From positions 19,482 to 83,481 of the forward strand of contig NZ_LMNG01000034.1 of assembly GCF_001423295.1 (NCBI RefSeq): a stretch of DNA of 64,000 nt, in the 5' to 3' direction. How positions within the stretch are numbered: the stretch's first letter is position 1; the number at the start of each line of letters is the position of its first letter. The notes under the pieces are model-generated. The model saw only the letters and a program-made list of their open reading frames with translations. It made no database searches and was not told the DNA's origin. This DNA is from Methylobacterium sp. Leaf112 (GTDB lineage Bacteria; Pseudomonadota; Alphaproteobacteria; Rhizobiales; Beijerinckiaceae). The translations under genes and the position numbers were made by a program. Below, piece by piece: positions 23,108 through 35,739 of the stretch.

Positions 23108-23887
23108 ATGCCCGCTCCCCGACCGGACATCCGGACCTTCCTGTGCCGCAGCGACAACATCGGCGTGCTCCTGCATGACCCCGAGACGGGCGCCTGTGCG
23201 GCCATCGACGTGCCGGAAGCGGGCCCCGTGCTCGCCGCCCTCGATGAGGCGGGCTGGACCCTGACCGACATCCTCGTCACCCACCGGCACGCGGATCACA
23301 TCGAGGGGATCGCCGAGGTGAAGCGGCGCACGGGCGCTCGGGTGACGGCTCCGGCCAAGGCAGGCGCAGCCGTGCCGGAGGTGGACGTCGCCGTATCCGA
23401 GGGCGATGTGGTGCGGGTCGGGGCGCTGTCGGCCGAGGTCTGGGAGACGCCCGGGCATTGCGTCGACCACGTCACGTACTGGTTCGAGGCGGCCGGCCTG
23501 GTGTTCGCCGGCGATACCCTGTTCACCCTGGGCTGCGGCCGGGTGATGGAGGCGGAGCCCAGCGTCCTGTGGCGCTCGCTCGCTCGCTTCGCCCGCCTGC
23601 CCGATGACACGCAGGTCTACAGCGGGCACGATTATGTCCTGTCCAACGCCGGATTCGCGCGGGCCGCCGATCCCGACAACGCGAAGCTGACGGCGCGGAT
23701 GGTGGAGGCCGAACGTGCCAAAGCCGAAGGCCGCTTCCTAATTCCCACAACCCTGGGAGAGGAGCGGGCGACCAACCCGTTCCTGCGGGCAGGAGAGCCC
23801 GCCTTGGCCCATGCGGTCGATCTTGCACCCGGAACCGAGCCCGTACACGTCTTTACTGCATTGAGGGCCTGGAAGAATAAGTTCTGA
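23108..23887 (+). CDS. gloB: Hydroxyacylglutathione hydrolase (glyoxalase II)
   Basis: 259 residues from the ATG at 23108. The metallo-beta-lactamase core has VTHRHADHIEGI (HxHxDH), ETPGHCVDHVTYWF, FAGDTLFTLGCGRVMEA and VYSGHDYVLSN, all metal ligands in place. The C-terminal glyoxalase II domain has NPFLRAGEP and ends VFTALRAWKNKF. It hydrolyses S-lactoylglutathione to lactate and glutathione, completing methylglyoxal detoxification; an intact gshB in the window supplies the cofactor. It diverges from the methyltransferase gene and has an EcfG-like promoter match. Confidence 0.93.
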   Translation: MPAPRPDIRTFLCRSDNIGVLLHDPETGACAAIDVPEAGPVLAALDEAGWTLTDILVTHRHADHIEGIAEVKRRTGARVTAPAKAGAAVPEVDVAVSEGDVVRVGALSAEVWETPGHCVDHVTYWFEAAGLVFAGDTLFTLGCGRVMEAEPSVLWRSLARFARLPDDTQVYSGHDYVLSNAGFARAADPDNAKLTARMVEAERAKAEGRFLIPTTLGEERATNPFLRAGEPALAHAVDLAPGTEPVHVFTALRAWKNKF

Positions 23888-24105
23888 CCCGTTAAAGGGC
23901 TTGGCCAGTGTCTCGCACCTGCGAGACATCGGGGCTCGCGAATGTGCACGTCGTGGTGAGCGACGCTGGCGATTTGGTGAGGGGCCCCCGCTTCCTCTCG
24001 AACCGTGGTCGGTGTTCCCGAACGATGCAGCCTCCCGGCCCGCCCTTCGTGTTTGGGAAAGGTCTTGCCGCAGGTGACGCTCTCGAGGACGGGCTCCTCG
24101 ACGAC

Positions 24106-24765
24106 GTGCCCCGGAAGCCATCCTCCGATCGCTCCTCGGCCAGCCGAGCCGGTCGCTCCGTGCCGCGTACGGCACCGATCGCCGTCGATGCGCGCCTCCT
24201 GGCTGTCGCCACCGAGCATCTGCGTCGCCTCGGCCCGAAGCGGGTGACGGTGGTGGCCGTGGCGGCGGAGGCCGGGATGACCCATGCCAACGTCTACCGC
24301 TACTTCCCCTCGAAGGACGCGCTGCTCGACGCCGTCGCGGGCCGCTGGCTGCGCGACGTCGAGGCGGAACTCGCCCGCATCGCCGATGCGCCCGATCCCG
24401 CCGACGACAAGATCGAGCGGCTGCTCTCCGCACTGGCCTCGGCCCAGCGCCTGACCCTGGCCAACGAGCCGAACCTGTTCTCCGTCCATCTCGATGCGGC
24501 TGTCGGCGCGCGCCCCATCGCCCGGCGCCATCGGGTTCGTCTGCGCGGGCTCGTGGAGCGGGTGGTGGAGGAAGGCATGGCCACGGGTGCCTTCGTGGCA
24601 CGGGATCGGGAGCGGGCCATCGCCTACATCTTCGACGCGAGCTACCGCTTCACCCATCCCCTGGCGATCCAACACGATGCGGATCTGCCGGCCGACCTGA
24701 TCGAGGCGCGTCTCGGCGCCGTGATTCTCGCCATTCAGCGGGTCCTTCGAACGGGTGCGCTCTGA
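24106..24765 (+). CDS. TetR family transcriptional regulator
   Basis: 219 residues from the GTG at 24106; an ATG at 24025 would add 27 residues of weak coding look, so the start is uncertain. The N-terminal helix-turn-helix shows LLAVATEHLRRLGPKRVTVV, then VAAEAGMTHANVYRYFPSKDALLDAV, the classic TetR recognition-helix signature. The C-terminal ligand domain (about 75-205) includes LTLANEPNLFSVHLDAAVG and FDASYRFTHPLAI, similar to TetR/AcrR regulators of Rhizobiales. Ligand and targets are unknown. It follows gloB at ~218 bases and precedes mdh. Confidence 0.85.
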   Translation: MPRKPSSDRSSASRAGRSVPRTAPIAVDARLLAVATEHLRRLGPKRVTVVAVAAEAGMTHANVYRYFPSKDALLDAVAGRWLRDVEAELARIADAPDPADDKIERLLSALASAQRLTLANEPNLFSVHLDAAVGARPIARRHRVRLRGLVERVVEEGMATGAFVARDRERAIAYIFDASYRFTHPLAIQHDADLPADLIEARLGAVILAIQRVLRTGAL

Positions 24766-25080
24766 GCCTCCGTGACAGAACGTTTTTCCTGTCACCGAAG
24801 GAATCTTCCCGCACGGTGCGGGACTTCGAACTCCTAACGCCTTCGAACATCTGTGTTTTCGCCGATGCTCCCGAACTGCATTGTCGGGAACGTGTGGCCC
24901 GAACCCTGCAATGCCGATCCAGCATCGGTTGAAGCTCTGGGCCTTTTCCGCCACACACCGCCGCAGCGCACAGAACCCACACGAAGGCTTGGCGGTGCGA
25001 TCCTGCCGCCGCAGGTCGGACCCCGTCACACAAGCGGAACACCGCCCACTTATCCCGATCACCGGAGGCTCGTTTTACCC
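24766..25080. other. Intergenic region before the TCA operon
   Basis: About 315 bases without a gene. Directly after the TetR stop is an inverted repeat GTGACAG-AACGTTTTTC-CTGTCAC (24772-24795), a possible terminator with its T-run in the loop. CCCGCACGGTGCGGG near 24810 is a second small hairpin. The remainder must hold the promoter of mdh and the sucCDAB operon; I cannot point to clear -35/-10 boxes. ACCGGAGG just before 25081 is the ribosome site. Confidence 0.4.
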
Positions 25081-26043
25081 ATGGCACGCAGCAAGATCGC
25101 GCTCATCGGCGCCGGACAGATCGGTGGCACCCTCGCGCATCTGGCCGGGTTGAAGGAACTCGGCGACGTCGTCCTGTTCGACATCGTCGACGGCGTGCCT
25201 CAGGGCAAGGCCCTCGACATCGCCGAATCCGCCCCCGTCGACGGCTTCGATGCGGCCTACTCGGGCGCCAGCGATTATGCCGGCATCGCCGGGGCCGACG
25301 TGGTGATCGTCACCGCCGGCGTACCGCGTAAGCCCGGCATGAGCCGCGACGACCTCATCGGCATCAATCTCAAGGTGATGGAAGCCGTCGGCAACGGCAT
25401 CAAGCAGCACGCGCCCGACGCCTTCGTGATCTGCATCACCAATCCCCTGGATGCCATGGTGTGGGCGCTCCAGAAGTTCTCGGGCCTTCCGACCCACAAG
25501 GTCGTGGGCATGGCCGGCGTTCTCGACTCCGCCCGCTTCCGCCACTTCCTCGCCGACGAATTCAAGGTCTCCGTCGAGGACGTCACCGCCTTCGTGCTCG
25601 GCGGGCATGGCGACGACATGGTGCCGCTGGTGCGCTACTCCACCGTCGCCGGCGTGCCGCTGACCGACCTGGTCAAGCTCGGCTGGACGACCCAGGAGAA
25701 GCTCGACGCCATGGTCGAGCGCACCCGCAAGGGCGGCGGCGAGATCGTCAACCTGCTGAAGACCGGCTCGGCTTTCTACGCGCCCGCCGCGTCCGCCATC
25801 GCCATGGCCGAGAGCTACCTGCGCGACAAGCGCCGTGTCCTGCCCTGCGCCGCCTATCTCAACGGCGAGTACGGCATCAACGGCATGTATGTCGGCGTCC
25901 CCATCGTCATCGGCGCGAACGGCGTCGAGCGCATCCTCGAAGTTACGTTCAACGACGACGAGAAGGCGATGTTCGACAAGTCGGTCGGGGCCGTGAAGGG
26001 CCTCATCGAGGCGTGCAAGGGCATCAATCCGGCGCTCGCCTAA
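25081..26043 (+). CDS. mdh: Malate dehydrogenase (LDH-like, NAD-dependent)
   Basis: 320 residues. It has the NAD-binding IALIGAGQIGGTLAHLAGLK, acidic VVLFDIVDGVPQGKALDI (Asp favouring NAD over NADP), TAGVPRKPGMSRDDLIGIN, ITNPLDAMVWALQK, and the active-site VLGGHGDDMVPLVRY with catalytic His176. The R-K-P-G-M-S-R-D substrate loop with its arginines marks malate rather than lactate specificity. It oxidises malate to oxaloacetate in the TCA cycle. It is the first gene of the cassette with sucC, sucD, sucA, sucB and lpd, the standard alphaproteobacterial order. Confidence 0.97.
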   Translation: MARSKIALIGAGQIGGTLAHLAGLKELGDVVLFDIVDGVPQGKALDIAESAPVDGFDAAYSGASDYAGIAGADVVIVTAGVPRKPGMSRDDLIGINLKVMEAVGNGIKQHAPDAFVICITNPLDAMVWALQKFSGLPTHKVVGMAGVLDSARFRHFLADEFKVSVEDVTAFVLGGHGDDMVPLVRYSTVAGVPLTDLVKLGWTTQEKLDAMVERTRKGGGEIVNLLKTGSAFYAPAASAIAMAESYLRDKRRVLPCAAYLNGEYGINGMYVGVPIVIGANGVERILEVTFNDDEKAMFDKSVGAVKGLIEACKGINPALA

Positions 26044-26146
26044 CAACGCATAAGATTCGGCGGCGGGTCGTGCGAGCGGCCCGCTCAAGCCGAGCTACAA
26101 GGAAACCGGGAGGCCCGGTCCGGCCGGGACGAGGGAGGAGTTTGGC

Positions 26147-27343
26147 ATGAACATCCACGAATACCAGGCCAAAGCGGTTCTCAAGGAGTTCGGCCTGCCC
26201 GTCTCGCGCGGCGTGCCGATCTTCAAGGCCGAAGAGGCCGAGGCGGCGGCACGCGAACTCGGCGGCCCGGTCTGGGTGGTCAAATCGCAGATCCACGCAG
26301 GCGGCCGCGGCAAAGGCTCGTTCAAGGGCGCGCCCGCCGGCGCCAAGGGTGGCGTGCGCGTCACCAAGTCCCTCGACGAGGTGAAGCAGTTCGCGGGCGA
26401 GATGCTCGGCCAGACCCTGGTCACGATCCAGACCGGAGAGGCCGGCAAGCAGGTCAACCGCCTCTACATCGAGGAGGGCGCCCAGATCGAGGCGGAATTC
26501 TACCTCTCGATGCTGGTGGACCGCGAGACCGGCAAGGTCGCGTTCGTCGTCTCCACCGAGGGCGGCATGGACATCGAGACGGTGGCGCACGACACCCCGG
26601 AGAAGATCGTCACCTTCTCGGTCGATCCGGCCACCGGCGTGATGCCCCACCACGGCCGCCTCGTCGCCAAGACGCTCGGCCTGTCCGGGACCCAGGCCAA
26701 GGAAGCGGGCGACCTCACCACCAAGCTCTACGAGGCGTTCACCGCCAAGGACATGAGCATGCTGGAGATCAACCCTCTGGTGCTCACCGGCGACGGCCAT
26801 CTCAAGTGCCTCGACGCCAAGATCTCCTTCGATTCGAACGCCCTCTACCGCCACCCCGACATCGTCGCGCTGCGCGATGAGACCGAGGAGGACGCCAAGG
26901 AGATCGAAGCCTCCAAGTACGATCTCGCCTACATCGCCCTCGACGGCACCATCGGCTGCATGGTCAACGGCGCCGGCCTCGCCATGGCGACCCTCGACAT
27001 CATCAAGCTCTACGGCGAGGAGCCGGCGAACTTCCTCGATGTCGGCGGCGGCGCGAGTGAAGAAAAGGTCACGGCGGCGTTCAAGATCATCACCGCCGAT
27101 CCGCAGGTGAAGGGCATCCTCGTCAACATCTTCGGCGGGATCATGAAGTGCGACGTGATCGCCAACGGCGTGATCGCGGCGGTGAAGGCGGTCGGCCTCG
27201 AAGTGCCCCTGGTGGTGCGCCTGGAAGGGACCAACGTCGAGAAGGGCAAGGAGATCATCCGGAATTCCGGCCTCAACGTGATCCCGGCGGACGATCTCGA
27301 CGACGCTGCACAAAAAATCGTCGCCGCCGTGAAGAAGGGCTGA
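26147..27343 (+). CDS. sucC: Succinyl-CoA synthetase, beta subunit
   Basis: 398 residues, full length. The ATP-grasp domain opens MNIHEYQAKAVLKEFGLPVS and has VVKSQIHAGGRGKGSFK, MLEINPLVLTGDG with metal-binding residues, and the C-terminal flavodoxin-like domain NFLDVGGGASEEKVTAAFKI with GILVNIFGGIMKCDVIA. Together with SucD it makes ATP (or GTP) from succinyl-CoA. GGGAGGAG about 10 bases before the ATG is a strong ribosome site. It ends 8 bases before sucD, so the two are translated as a unit. Confidence 0.97.
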   Translation: MNIHEYQAKAVLKEFGLPVSRGVPIFKAEEAEAAARELGGPVWVVKSQIHAGGRGKGSFKGAPAGAKGGVRVTKSLDEVKQFAGEMLGQTLVTIQTGEAGKQVNRLYIEEGAQIEAEFYLSMLVDRETGKVAFVVSTEGGMDIETVAHDTPEKIVTFSVDPATGVMPHHGRLVAKTLGLSGTQAKEAGDLTTKLYEAFTAKDMSMLEINPLVLTGDGHLKCLDAKISFDSNALYRHPDIVALRDETEEDAKEIEASKYDLAYIALDGTIGCMVNGAGLAMATLDIIKLYGEEPANFLDVGGGASEEKVTAAFKIITADPQVKGILVNIFGGIMKCDVIANGVIAAVKAVGLEVPLVVRLEGTNVEKGKEIIRNSGLNVIPADDLDDAAQKIVAAVKKG

Positions 27344-27351
27344 GAGTACCC

Positions 27352-28236
27352 ATGTCCATCCTGATCGACGCGAACACCAAGGTCATCTGCCAGGGCTTCA
27401 CCGGCAAGAACGGGACCTTCCATTCCGAGCAGGCCATCGCCTACGGCACCAAGATGGTCGGCGGCACCAGCCCCGGTAAGGGCGGCTCGAAGCACCTCAA
27501 CCTGCCGGTCTTCGACACGGTGGCGGAGGCGCGCGAGGCCACCGGCGCCGACGCTTCGGTCGTCTACGTGCCGCCGCCTGGCGCGGCCGACGCGATCTGC
27601 GAGGCGATCCAGGCCGAGATCCCGCTCATCGTCTGCATCACGGAAGGAATTCCCGTGCTCGACATGGTCCGCGTCAAGCGCGCCCTGGAAGGCTCGAAGT
27701 CCCGCCTCGTCGGCCCGAATTGCCCCGGTATCGTCACCGCCGGCGAATGCAAGATCGGCATCATGCCGGCCAACATCTTCAAGCCGGGTTCGGTGGGGAT
27801 CGTCTCCCGCTCGGGCACGCTGACTTACGAGGCGGTGTTCCAGACCACCAACGCGGGGCTGGGCCAGACCACGGCCGTGGGCATCGGCGGCGACCCGGTG
27901 AAGGGCACGGAGTTCATCTCCATGCTCGAACTGTTCCTCGCCGACGACAGGACCGAGTCCATCGTGATGATCGGCGAGATCGGCGGCTCGGCGGAGGAGG
28001 AAGCGGCGCAATTCATCGCCGACGAGGCCAAACGCGGCCGCAGGAAGCCCATGGTCGGCTTCATCGCCGGCCGCACGGCGCCCCCAGGCCGCCGCATGGG
28101 TCATGCGGGCGCGATCATCTCGGGTGGCAAGGGCGGCGCCGAGGACAAGATCGCCGCCATGGAGGCGGCCGGCATCCGGGTTTCGCCCTCGCCGGCCCGC
28201 CTTGGCAGCACCCTCGTCGAAGTCCTCAAGGGCTGA
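27352..28236 (+). CDS. sucD: Succinyl-CoA synthetase, alpha subunit
   Basis: 294 residues. The CoA-binding Rossmann domain is seen in ICQGFTGKNGTFHSEQAIAY and VGGTSPGKGG. VGPNCPGIVTAGECKIGIMP and SRSGTLTYEAVFQTT follow. The phosphohistidine loop is GRTAPPGRRMGHAGAIISGG with the active His at about 251. It forms the catalytic complex with SucC. sucA follows after a 183-base gap, so either a long leader or an additional promoter may feed the sucA-sucB-lpd half. Confidence 0.97.
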   Translation: MSILIDANTKVICQGFTGKNGTFHSEQAIAYGTKMVGGTSPGKGGSKHLNLPVFDTVAEAREATGADASVVYVPPPGAADAICEAIQAEIPLIVCITEGIPVLDMVRVKRALEGSKSRLVGPNCPGIVTAGECKIGIMPANIFKPGSVGIVSRSGTLTYEAVFQTTNAGLGQTTAVGIGGDPVKGTEFISMLELFLADDRTESIVMIGEIGGSAEEEAAQFIADEAKRGRRKPMVGFIAGRTAPPGRRMGHAGAIISGGKGGAEDKIAAMEAAGIRVSPSPARLGSTLVEVLKG

Positions 28237-28419
28237 CGCTTGCGGTGCGCGGGCCTGTGTTGCGCCGCATTCAGGCTCGGGCACCCATATGAGATCCGAC
28301 GGGCGCGGCTCACCCTGCGTCCGACTTTCCAAATCCGATCCCCGGCGCCCGGCGCCGGATCGGGCGGCGGTCGCCCCGGATGGGGTGGCCTTGAGCCAAG
28401 CGGTAGGATGACCTGAACG

Positions 28420-31392
<2,973 letters not shown>

Positions 31393-31470
31393 CGTCGGTC
31401 CCTCGCAGCCCTTCCTGATCTGAGGGCGCCCGCCAACGGCGCCGTGACACCACCCGGACGGACAAACACC

Positions 31471-32784
31471 ATGGCAACCGACATCCTCGTCCCGACGCTC
31501 GGCGAATCCGTCAGCGAGGCCACCATCGGCCGCTGGTTCAAGAAGCCGGGCGATACGGTGGCCGCCGACGAGCCCCTGGTGGAACTCGAGACCGACAAGG
31601 TCACCCTCGAAGTCAACGCACCGGCGGCCGGTGAACTCGGCGAGATCCTGGTCAAGGACGGCGAGACCGTGGAGCCGGGCGCCCTGCTGGGCTCCATCGT
31701 CGAGGCCACCGGCGGTGCCAAGGCAGCGGCTCCGAAGAAGACCGAGCAGAAGGCCGAGACCCGCTCCGAGGCGCCCGCCGAGGACAAGGGCGAGCAGAAG
31801 CCCGCCGAGGCCCCGGCCGAGAGTTCGTCGGCCGGTTACGGCAATCACGGTGACGGTGCCCCGGCCCAGGCTCGCGAATCCGGCGACAACGGCCCGGCGG
31901 TCTCCAAGATGGCCCGGGAATCCGGCATCGATCCCGCGACCCTGAACGGCTCGGGCAAGGATGGCCGCGTGACCAAGGGTGATATGCTGGAGGCCAAGGC
32001 GAAGGGGCCGTCAGCACCGGCGGCGGCCCCCGCCCGGGAGGCCAAGCCCACCGCCCCGCGCGTCCCGTCGAAGCCCGACGATGCGGCCCGCGAAGAGCGC
32101 GTGCGCATGACCAAGCTGCGCCAGACCATCGCCCGCCGTCTCAAGGACGCGCAGGACACGGCCGCGATGCTGACGACGTTCAACGACGTCGACATGTCCG
32201 CCGTGATGGCCATGCGCAGCCAGTACAAGGACATCTTCGAGAAGAAGCACGGCACCAAGCTCGGCTTCATGGGCTTCTTCACCAAGGCGGTGATCGGCGC
32301 GCTCAAAGACGTACCGGCGGTCAATGCCGAGATCGACGGGCAGGACCTCGTCTACAAGAACTATTACCACATCGGCATCGCGGTCGGCACCGATAAGGGC
32401 CTCGTCGTGCCGGTGGTGCGCAACGCCGACGACCTCTCCATCGCGGGCATCGAGAAGACCATTTCCGGCTTCGGCAAGAAGGCCCGCGACGGCAAGCTCT
32501 CCATCGAAGAGATGCAGGGCGGCACCTTCACCATCACCAACGGGGGCATCTACGGCTCGCTGATGTCGACCCCGATCCTCAACGCGCCACAATCGGGCAT
32601 CCTCGGCATGCATCGCATTGAAGAGCGACCGGTGGTCCGGAACGGGAAGATCGAAGCCCGGCCGATGATGTACCTCGCCCTGTCCTACGATCACCGCATC
32701 GTCGACGGGAAGGAAGCCGTGACCTTCCTCGTGCGCGTCAAGGAGGCGCTTGAGGATCCGGCACGCCTCGTGCTCGACCTCTAA
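31471..32784 (+). CDS. sucB: 2-Oxoglutarate dehydrogenase E2, dihydrolipoyl succinyltransferase
   Basis: 437 residues from the ATG at 31471; a GTG at 31444 lies nine codons upstream. Domain order: one lipoyl domain (about 1-78) with lipoylated Lys43 in ELETDKVTLEV, an Ala/Pro/Glu linker, the E1/E3-binding domain (about 143-180, VSKMARESGIDPATLNGSGK DGRVTKGD region), a second linker, and the catalytic domain with SYDHRIVDGKEAVTFL near the end (His and Asp in place). It transfers succinyl to CoA. It lies 78 bases after sucA and 113 bases before lpd. Confidence 0.97.
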   Translation: MATDILVPTLGESVSEATIGRWFKKPGDTVAADEPLVELETDKVTLEVNAPAAGELGEILVKDGETVEPGALLGSIVEATGGAKAAAPKKTEQKAETRSEAPAEDKGEQKPAEAPAESSSAGYGNHGDGAPAQARESGDNGPAVSKMARESGIDPATLNGSGKDGRVTKGDMLEAKAKGPSAPAAAPAREAKPTAPRVPSKPDDAAREERVRMTKLRQTIARRLKDAQDTAAMLTTFNDVDMSAVMAMRSQYKDIFEKKHGTKLGFMGFFTKAVIGALKDVPAVNAEIDGQDLVYKNYYHIGIAVGTDKGLVVPVVRNADDLSIAGIEKTISGFGKKARDGKLSIEEMQGGTFTITNGGIYGSLMSTPILNAPQSGILGMHRIEERPVVRNGKIEARPMMYLALSYDHRIVDGKEAVTFLVRVKEALEDPARLVLDL

Positions 32785-32897
32785 GGCCCGGCAGCTAACC
32801 GTCCGCCGGCCGCGATCCACGCTGCCGGACGCTTCCGCGCGCTTCGTATCCGATGGTGGGGCATGACCCGCCGCCCACTTCAGCGAGTCAGAATCCC

Positions 32898-34298
32898 ATG
32901 TCCTACGATCTCGTCGTCATCGGCACCGGTCCCGGCGGCTATGTCTGCGCCATTCGGGCGGCTCAGCTCGGCCTCAAGACCGCCGTGGTGGAGAAGCGGG
33001 CAACCCATGGCGGCACCTGCCTCAACGTCGGCTGCATCCCATCGAAGGCCCTGCTCCATGCTTCGGAGGCCTTCGAGGAGGCGGGCAAGCACTTCGCCGA
33101 CATGGGCGTGATCGTCAGCGCGCCGCAGCTCGACCTCGCCAAGATGATGACGTTCAAGCAGGACGGCGTCGACGGCAACACCAAGGGCGTCGAGTTCCTG
33201 CTGAAGAAGAACGGCATCGACGCGTATCGGGGCACCGCGCGCCTAGCGGGTGCGGGCCGCGTCGAGGTGTTGTCCGAGGATGGCGGCAACCAGCTTCTCG
33301 AGACGAAGAACGTCGTCATCGCGACGGGTTCGGACGTCACCAAGCTCCCCGGGGTCACCATCGACGAAACCATCGTCGTCTCCTCCACCGGCGCGCTTGC
33401 CCTGGAGAAGGTGCCGGGCAAGCTTCTCATCATCGGGGCCGGCGTCATCGGCCTCGAGCTCGGCTCGGTCTGGCGCCGCCTCGGCTCCGAGGTCACGGTG
33501 GTCGAGTATCTCGACCGTATCCTGCCGGGCATGGATGGCGAGGTCGGCAAGCAGTTCCAGCGCATCCTCGGCAAGCAGGGCGTACAGTTCAAACTCTCGT
33601 CCAAGGTCACGGGCGTCGAAGTGGCGGATGGCGCCGCCACCGTCACGGTGGAGCCCGCCGCCGGCGGCGAGGCCGAAACGCTTCAGGCCGACGTGGTGCT
33701 CGTGGCTATCGGCCGCGTACCCTACACCGAAGGCCTCGGCCTGGAGACGGTGGGGGTCGGCCTCGACAACAAGGGCCGCATCCAGACGGACAGCCACTAC
33801 GCCACCAACGTCACGGGCATCTATGCCATCGGCGACGTGATCAGCGGGCCGATGCTGGCCCACAAGGCGGAGGACGAAGGGGTCGCCGTGGCCGAGCTCC
33901 TGGCCGGCCAGTCGGGCCACGTGAATTACGGCGTGATCCCGAACGTGGTCTACACCTATCCGGAGGTCGCTTCGGTCGGAAAGACCGAGGAAGAGTTGAA
34001 GAAGGACGGCATCGCCTACAACACCGGGAAATTCCCCTTCACCGCCAACGGCCGCGCCAAGGTGAACCATACCACGGACGGCTTCGTGAAGATCCTGGCC
34101 GACGCCACCACCGACCGGGTGCTCGGCGTGCATATCGTCGGTGCGGATGCGGGCAATCTCATCGCAGAAGTCGCTGTGGCGATGGAATTCGGCGCCTCCG
34201 CCGAGGATGTCGCTCGCACCTGTCACGCCCATCCGACCCTGACGGAAGCCGTCAAGGAGGCCGCCTTGGCAGTCGCCAAGCGCGCGATCCACATCTGA
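32898..34298 (+). CDS. lpdA: Dihydrolipoyl dehydrogenase (E3)
   Basis: 466 residues. The FAD-binding VIGTGPGGYVCAIRAAQLG is followed by the redox-active pair in GGTCLNVGCIPSKALLH (Cys41, Cys46). IIGAGVIGLELGSVWRRLG is the NAD-binding motif, IYAIGDVISGPMLAHKAEDE the second FAD motif, and CHAHPTLTEAVKEAAL carries the C-terminal catalytic His-Glu. It reoxidises the dihydrolipoyl arm of SucB with NAD+. Position and spacing make it the last gene of the mdh-suc operon. The ATG at 32898 is preferred to one at 32853. Confidence 0.96.
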   Translation: MSYDLVVIGTGPGGYVCAIRAAQLGLKTAVVEKRATHGGTCLNVGCIPSKALLHASEAFEEAGKHFADMGVIVSAPQLDLAKMMTFKQDGVDGNTKGVEFLLKKNGIDAYRGTARLAGAGRVEVLSEDGGNQLLETKNVVIATGSDVTKLPGVTIDETIVVSSTGALALEKVPGKLLIIGAGVIGLELGSVWRRLGSEVTVVEYLDRILPGMDGEVGKQFQRILGKQGVQFKLSSKVTGVEVADGAATVTVEPAAGGEAETLQADVVLVAIGRVPYTEGLGLETVGVGLDNKGRIQTDSHYATNVTGIYAIGDVISGPMLAHKAEDEGVAVAELLAGQSGHVNYGVIPNVVYTYPEVASVGKTEEELKKDGIAYNTGKFPFTANGRAKVNHTTDGFVKILADATTDRVLGVHIVGADAGNLIAEVAVAMEFGASAEDVARTCHAHPTLTEAVKEAALAVAKRAIHI

Positions 34299-34338
34299 AA
34301 GCGACGCGGCGGTCTCGCTGCCCGCGAGCCCGCCTCGC

Positions 34339-35553
34339 TCAGGTTTCCGTCGGGACCAACGGCGGAAGGCGCGACAGATGCAGCGCGATGACGAGCGCCA
34401 GTCCGTAGAGGGCTGCGAAAAACGCGACCACGCCGACCCAGCCCGAATGCGCGAAGAACCAGCCCCCTGCCGTGCCGAGCACCGACGAGCCGAGGTAGTA
34501 GAGGCATAGGTAGATCGAAGAAGCCTGGGCGCGGTCCCGGAGGGCCCGGCGGCCGATCCAGCTGCTGGCGACGGAATGGGCGCCGAAGAAGCTCACCGTG
34601 ACGACGACGATGCCCAAGATGATGAGCCAGAGGCGGTCCGAAAGGGTCAGGGCGATGCCGGCCAGGCCCAGCAGGATGGCGAGCCAGAGGACCTTGCGTC
34701 GGCCGAGTCGGCTTGCGATCTCACCGGTCGCTGCCGAGGAGAAGGTTCCGAACAGGTAGACGACGAAGATCGCCCCGATGGCGGTCTGGCTCAGGTCGAA
34801 CGGCGGGTCGAGCAGCCGAAAGCCGATGTAATTGTAGACGCTCACGAATCCGCCCATGAGCAGGAACGCCTCGGCGAACAGCCATGGCAGGCCGGGATCG
34901 CGGAAATGCTGGCCGAAGGTGCCGGGCACTTCGCGCCACCGCATCCGGTTGGCTCGAAAACGCCGCGAGTCCGGCAGGCTCATGAGAAACGCGATCGCCG
35001 CGACCAGAGCCAAAACGCCGATGGTGCCGAGCCCCCAGCGCCACGACGCATGATCGGCGATGATGCCGGCGACCAGCCGGCCGATCATTCCCCCGAGGGC
35101 ATTGCCTCCGATGAGAAGGCCCATGGATAGGCCGATGGCGCGTCCGTGCATCTCTTCGCTCAAATAAGCCATGGCCACGGCCGGCAGACCGCTCGCGGCC
35201 AACCCCGTCAGGGCACGGAGAGCGAGGAAGCCGTGCCAACTCGGCACCATGACCGCGACGATGGTGAGGATCGCCGACGCAAACAGGGACGCGACCATGA
35301 CGGGCTTGCGTCCCCACACCTCGGAGAGGGGACTCACCACGAGCAGCGCGAGGGCGAGGGTGGCGCAGGGAAGCGACAGGGCCAGGCTGCTCTCGGCCGG
35401 CGAGACGTGAAATTGATCGGCAAAGACCGGCAGCAGCGGTTGCACGCCGTAGAGCACCGCGAAGGTGGAGAACCCCGCTGCCGCGAGCGCCAGGGTGGTG
35501 CGCCGGAAAGCCGGCGTACCGGCCTCGATCAAGCGAGGCGTTGCCTCGTCCAT
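34339..35553 (-). CDS. MFS transporter, YnfM-like
   Basis: 404 residues from the ATG at 35553 (MDEATPRLIEAGTPAF); an upstream start at 35649 is less likely. Twelve membrane helices. SPLSEVWGRKPVMVASLF carries MFS motif A, RALTGLAASGLPAVAMAYLS and GLLIGGNALGGMIGRLVAGI carry motifs B and C, and EIASRLGRRKVLWLAILLG is the mirrored motif A in the second half. The pattern resembles the YnfM family of putative arabinose/drug exporters, but the substrate is not known. It converges with the TCA operon; its upstream neighbour is the OmpA gene in the same direction. Confidence 0.85.
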   Translation of the reverse strand: MDEATPRLIEAGTPAFRRTTLALAAAGFSTFAVLYGVQPLLPVFADQFHVSPAESSLALSLPCATLALALLVVSPLSEVWGRKPVMVASLFASAILTIVAVMVPSWHGFLALRALTGLAASGLPAVAMAYLSEEMHGRAIGLSMGLLIGGNALGGMIGRLVAGIIADHASWRWGLGTIGVLALVAAIAFLMSLPDSRRFRANRMRWREVPGTFGQHFRDPGLPWLFAEAFLLMGGFVSVYNYIGFRLLDPPFDLSQTAIGAIFVVYLFGTFSSAATGEIASRLGRRKVLWLAILLGLAGIALTLSDRLWLIILGIVVVTVSFFGAHSVASSWIGRRALRDRAQASSIYLCLYYLGSSVLGTAGGWFFAHSGWVGVVAFFAALYGLALVIALHLSRLPPLVPTET

Positions 35554-35701
35554 GTCGGCTCCTATGGGAGGCGATGGTCTGCGGTGCTGCGGCGCGACGA
35601 ACGGAGCCGACGCTATCCGAAGACGACCGCGCCGGACGATGCCCGGCATGTGGGGGAGGAACAGTACACGCGCACTTCCGTGAAGGCGAAGGTCGGGGAG
35701 A

Positions 35702-35733
35702 GACGGGCCGTGCCAGGGATGACACGGCCCGTC
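35702..35733 (-). terminator. Hairpin downstream of the OmpA gene
   Basis: GACGGGCCGTG at 35702-35712 and CACGGCCCGTC at 35723-35733 form a perfect 11-bp stem with a 10-base loop, 6 bases after the OmpA stop. There is no proper T-run, so termination efficiency is uncertain. Confidence 0.5.
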
Positions 35734-35739
35734 GGATCG

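Noticed and set aside
24808..24826. CCCGCACGGTGCGGG hairpin upstream of mdh as a riboswitch or terminator
   Set aside because: Only a short stem without T-run or any conserved riboswitch core.
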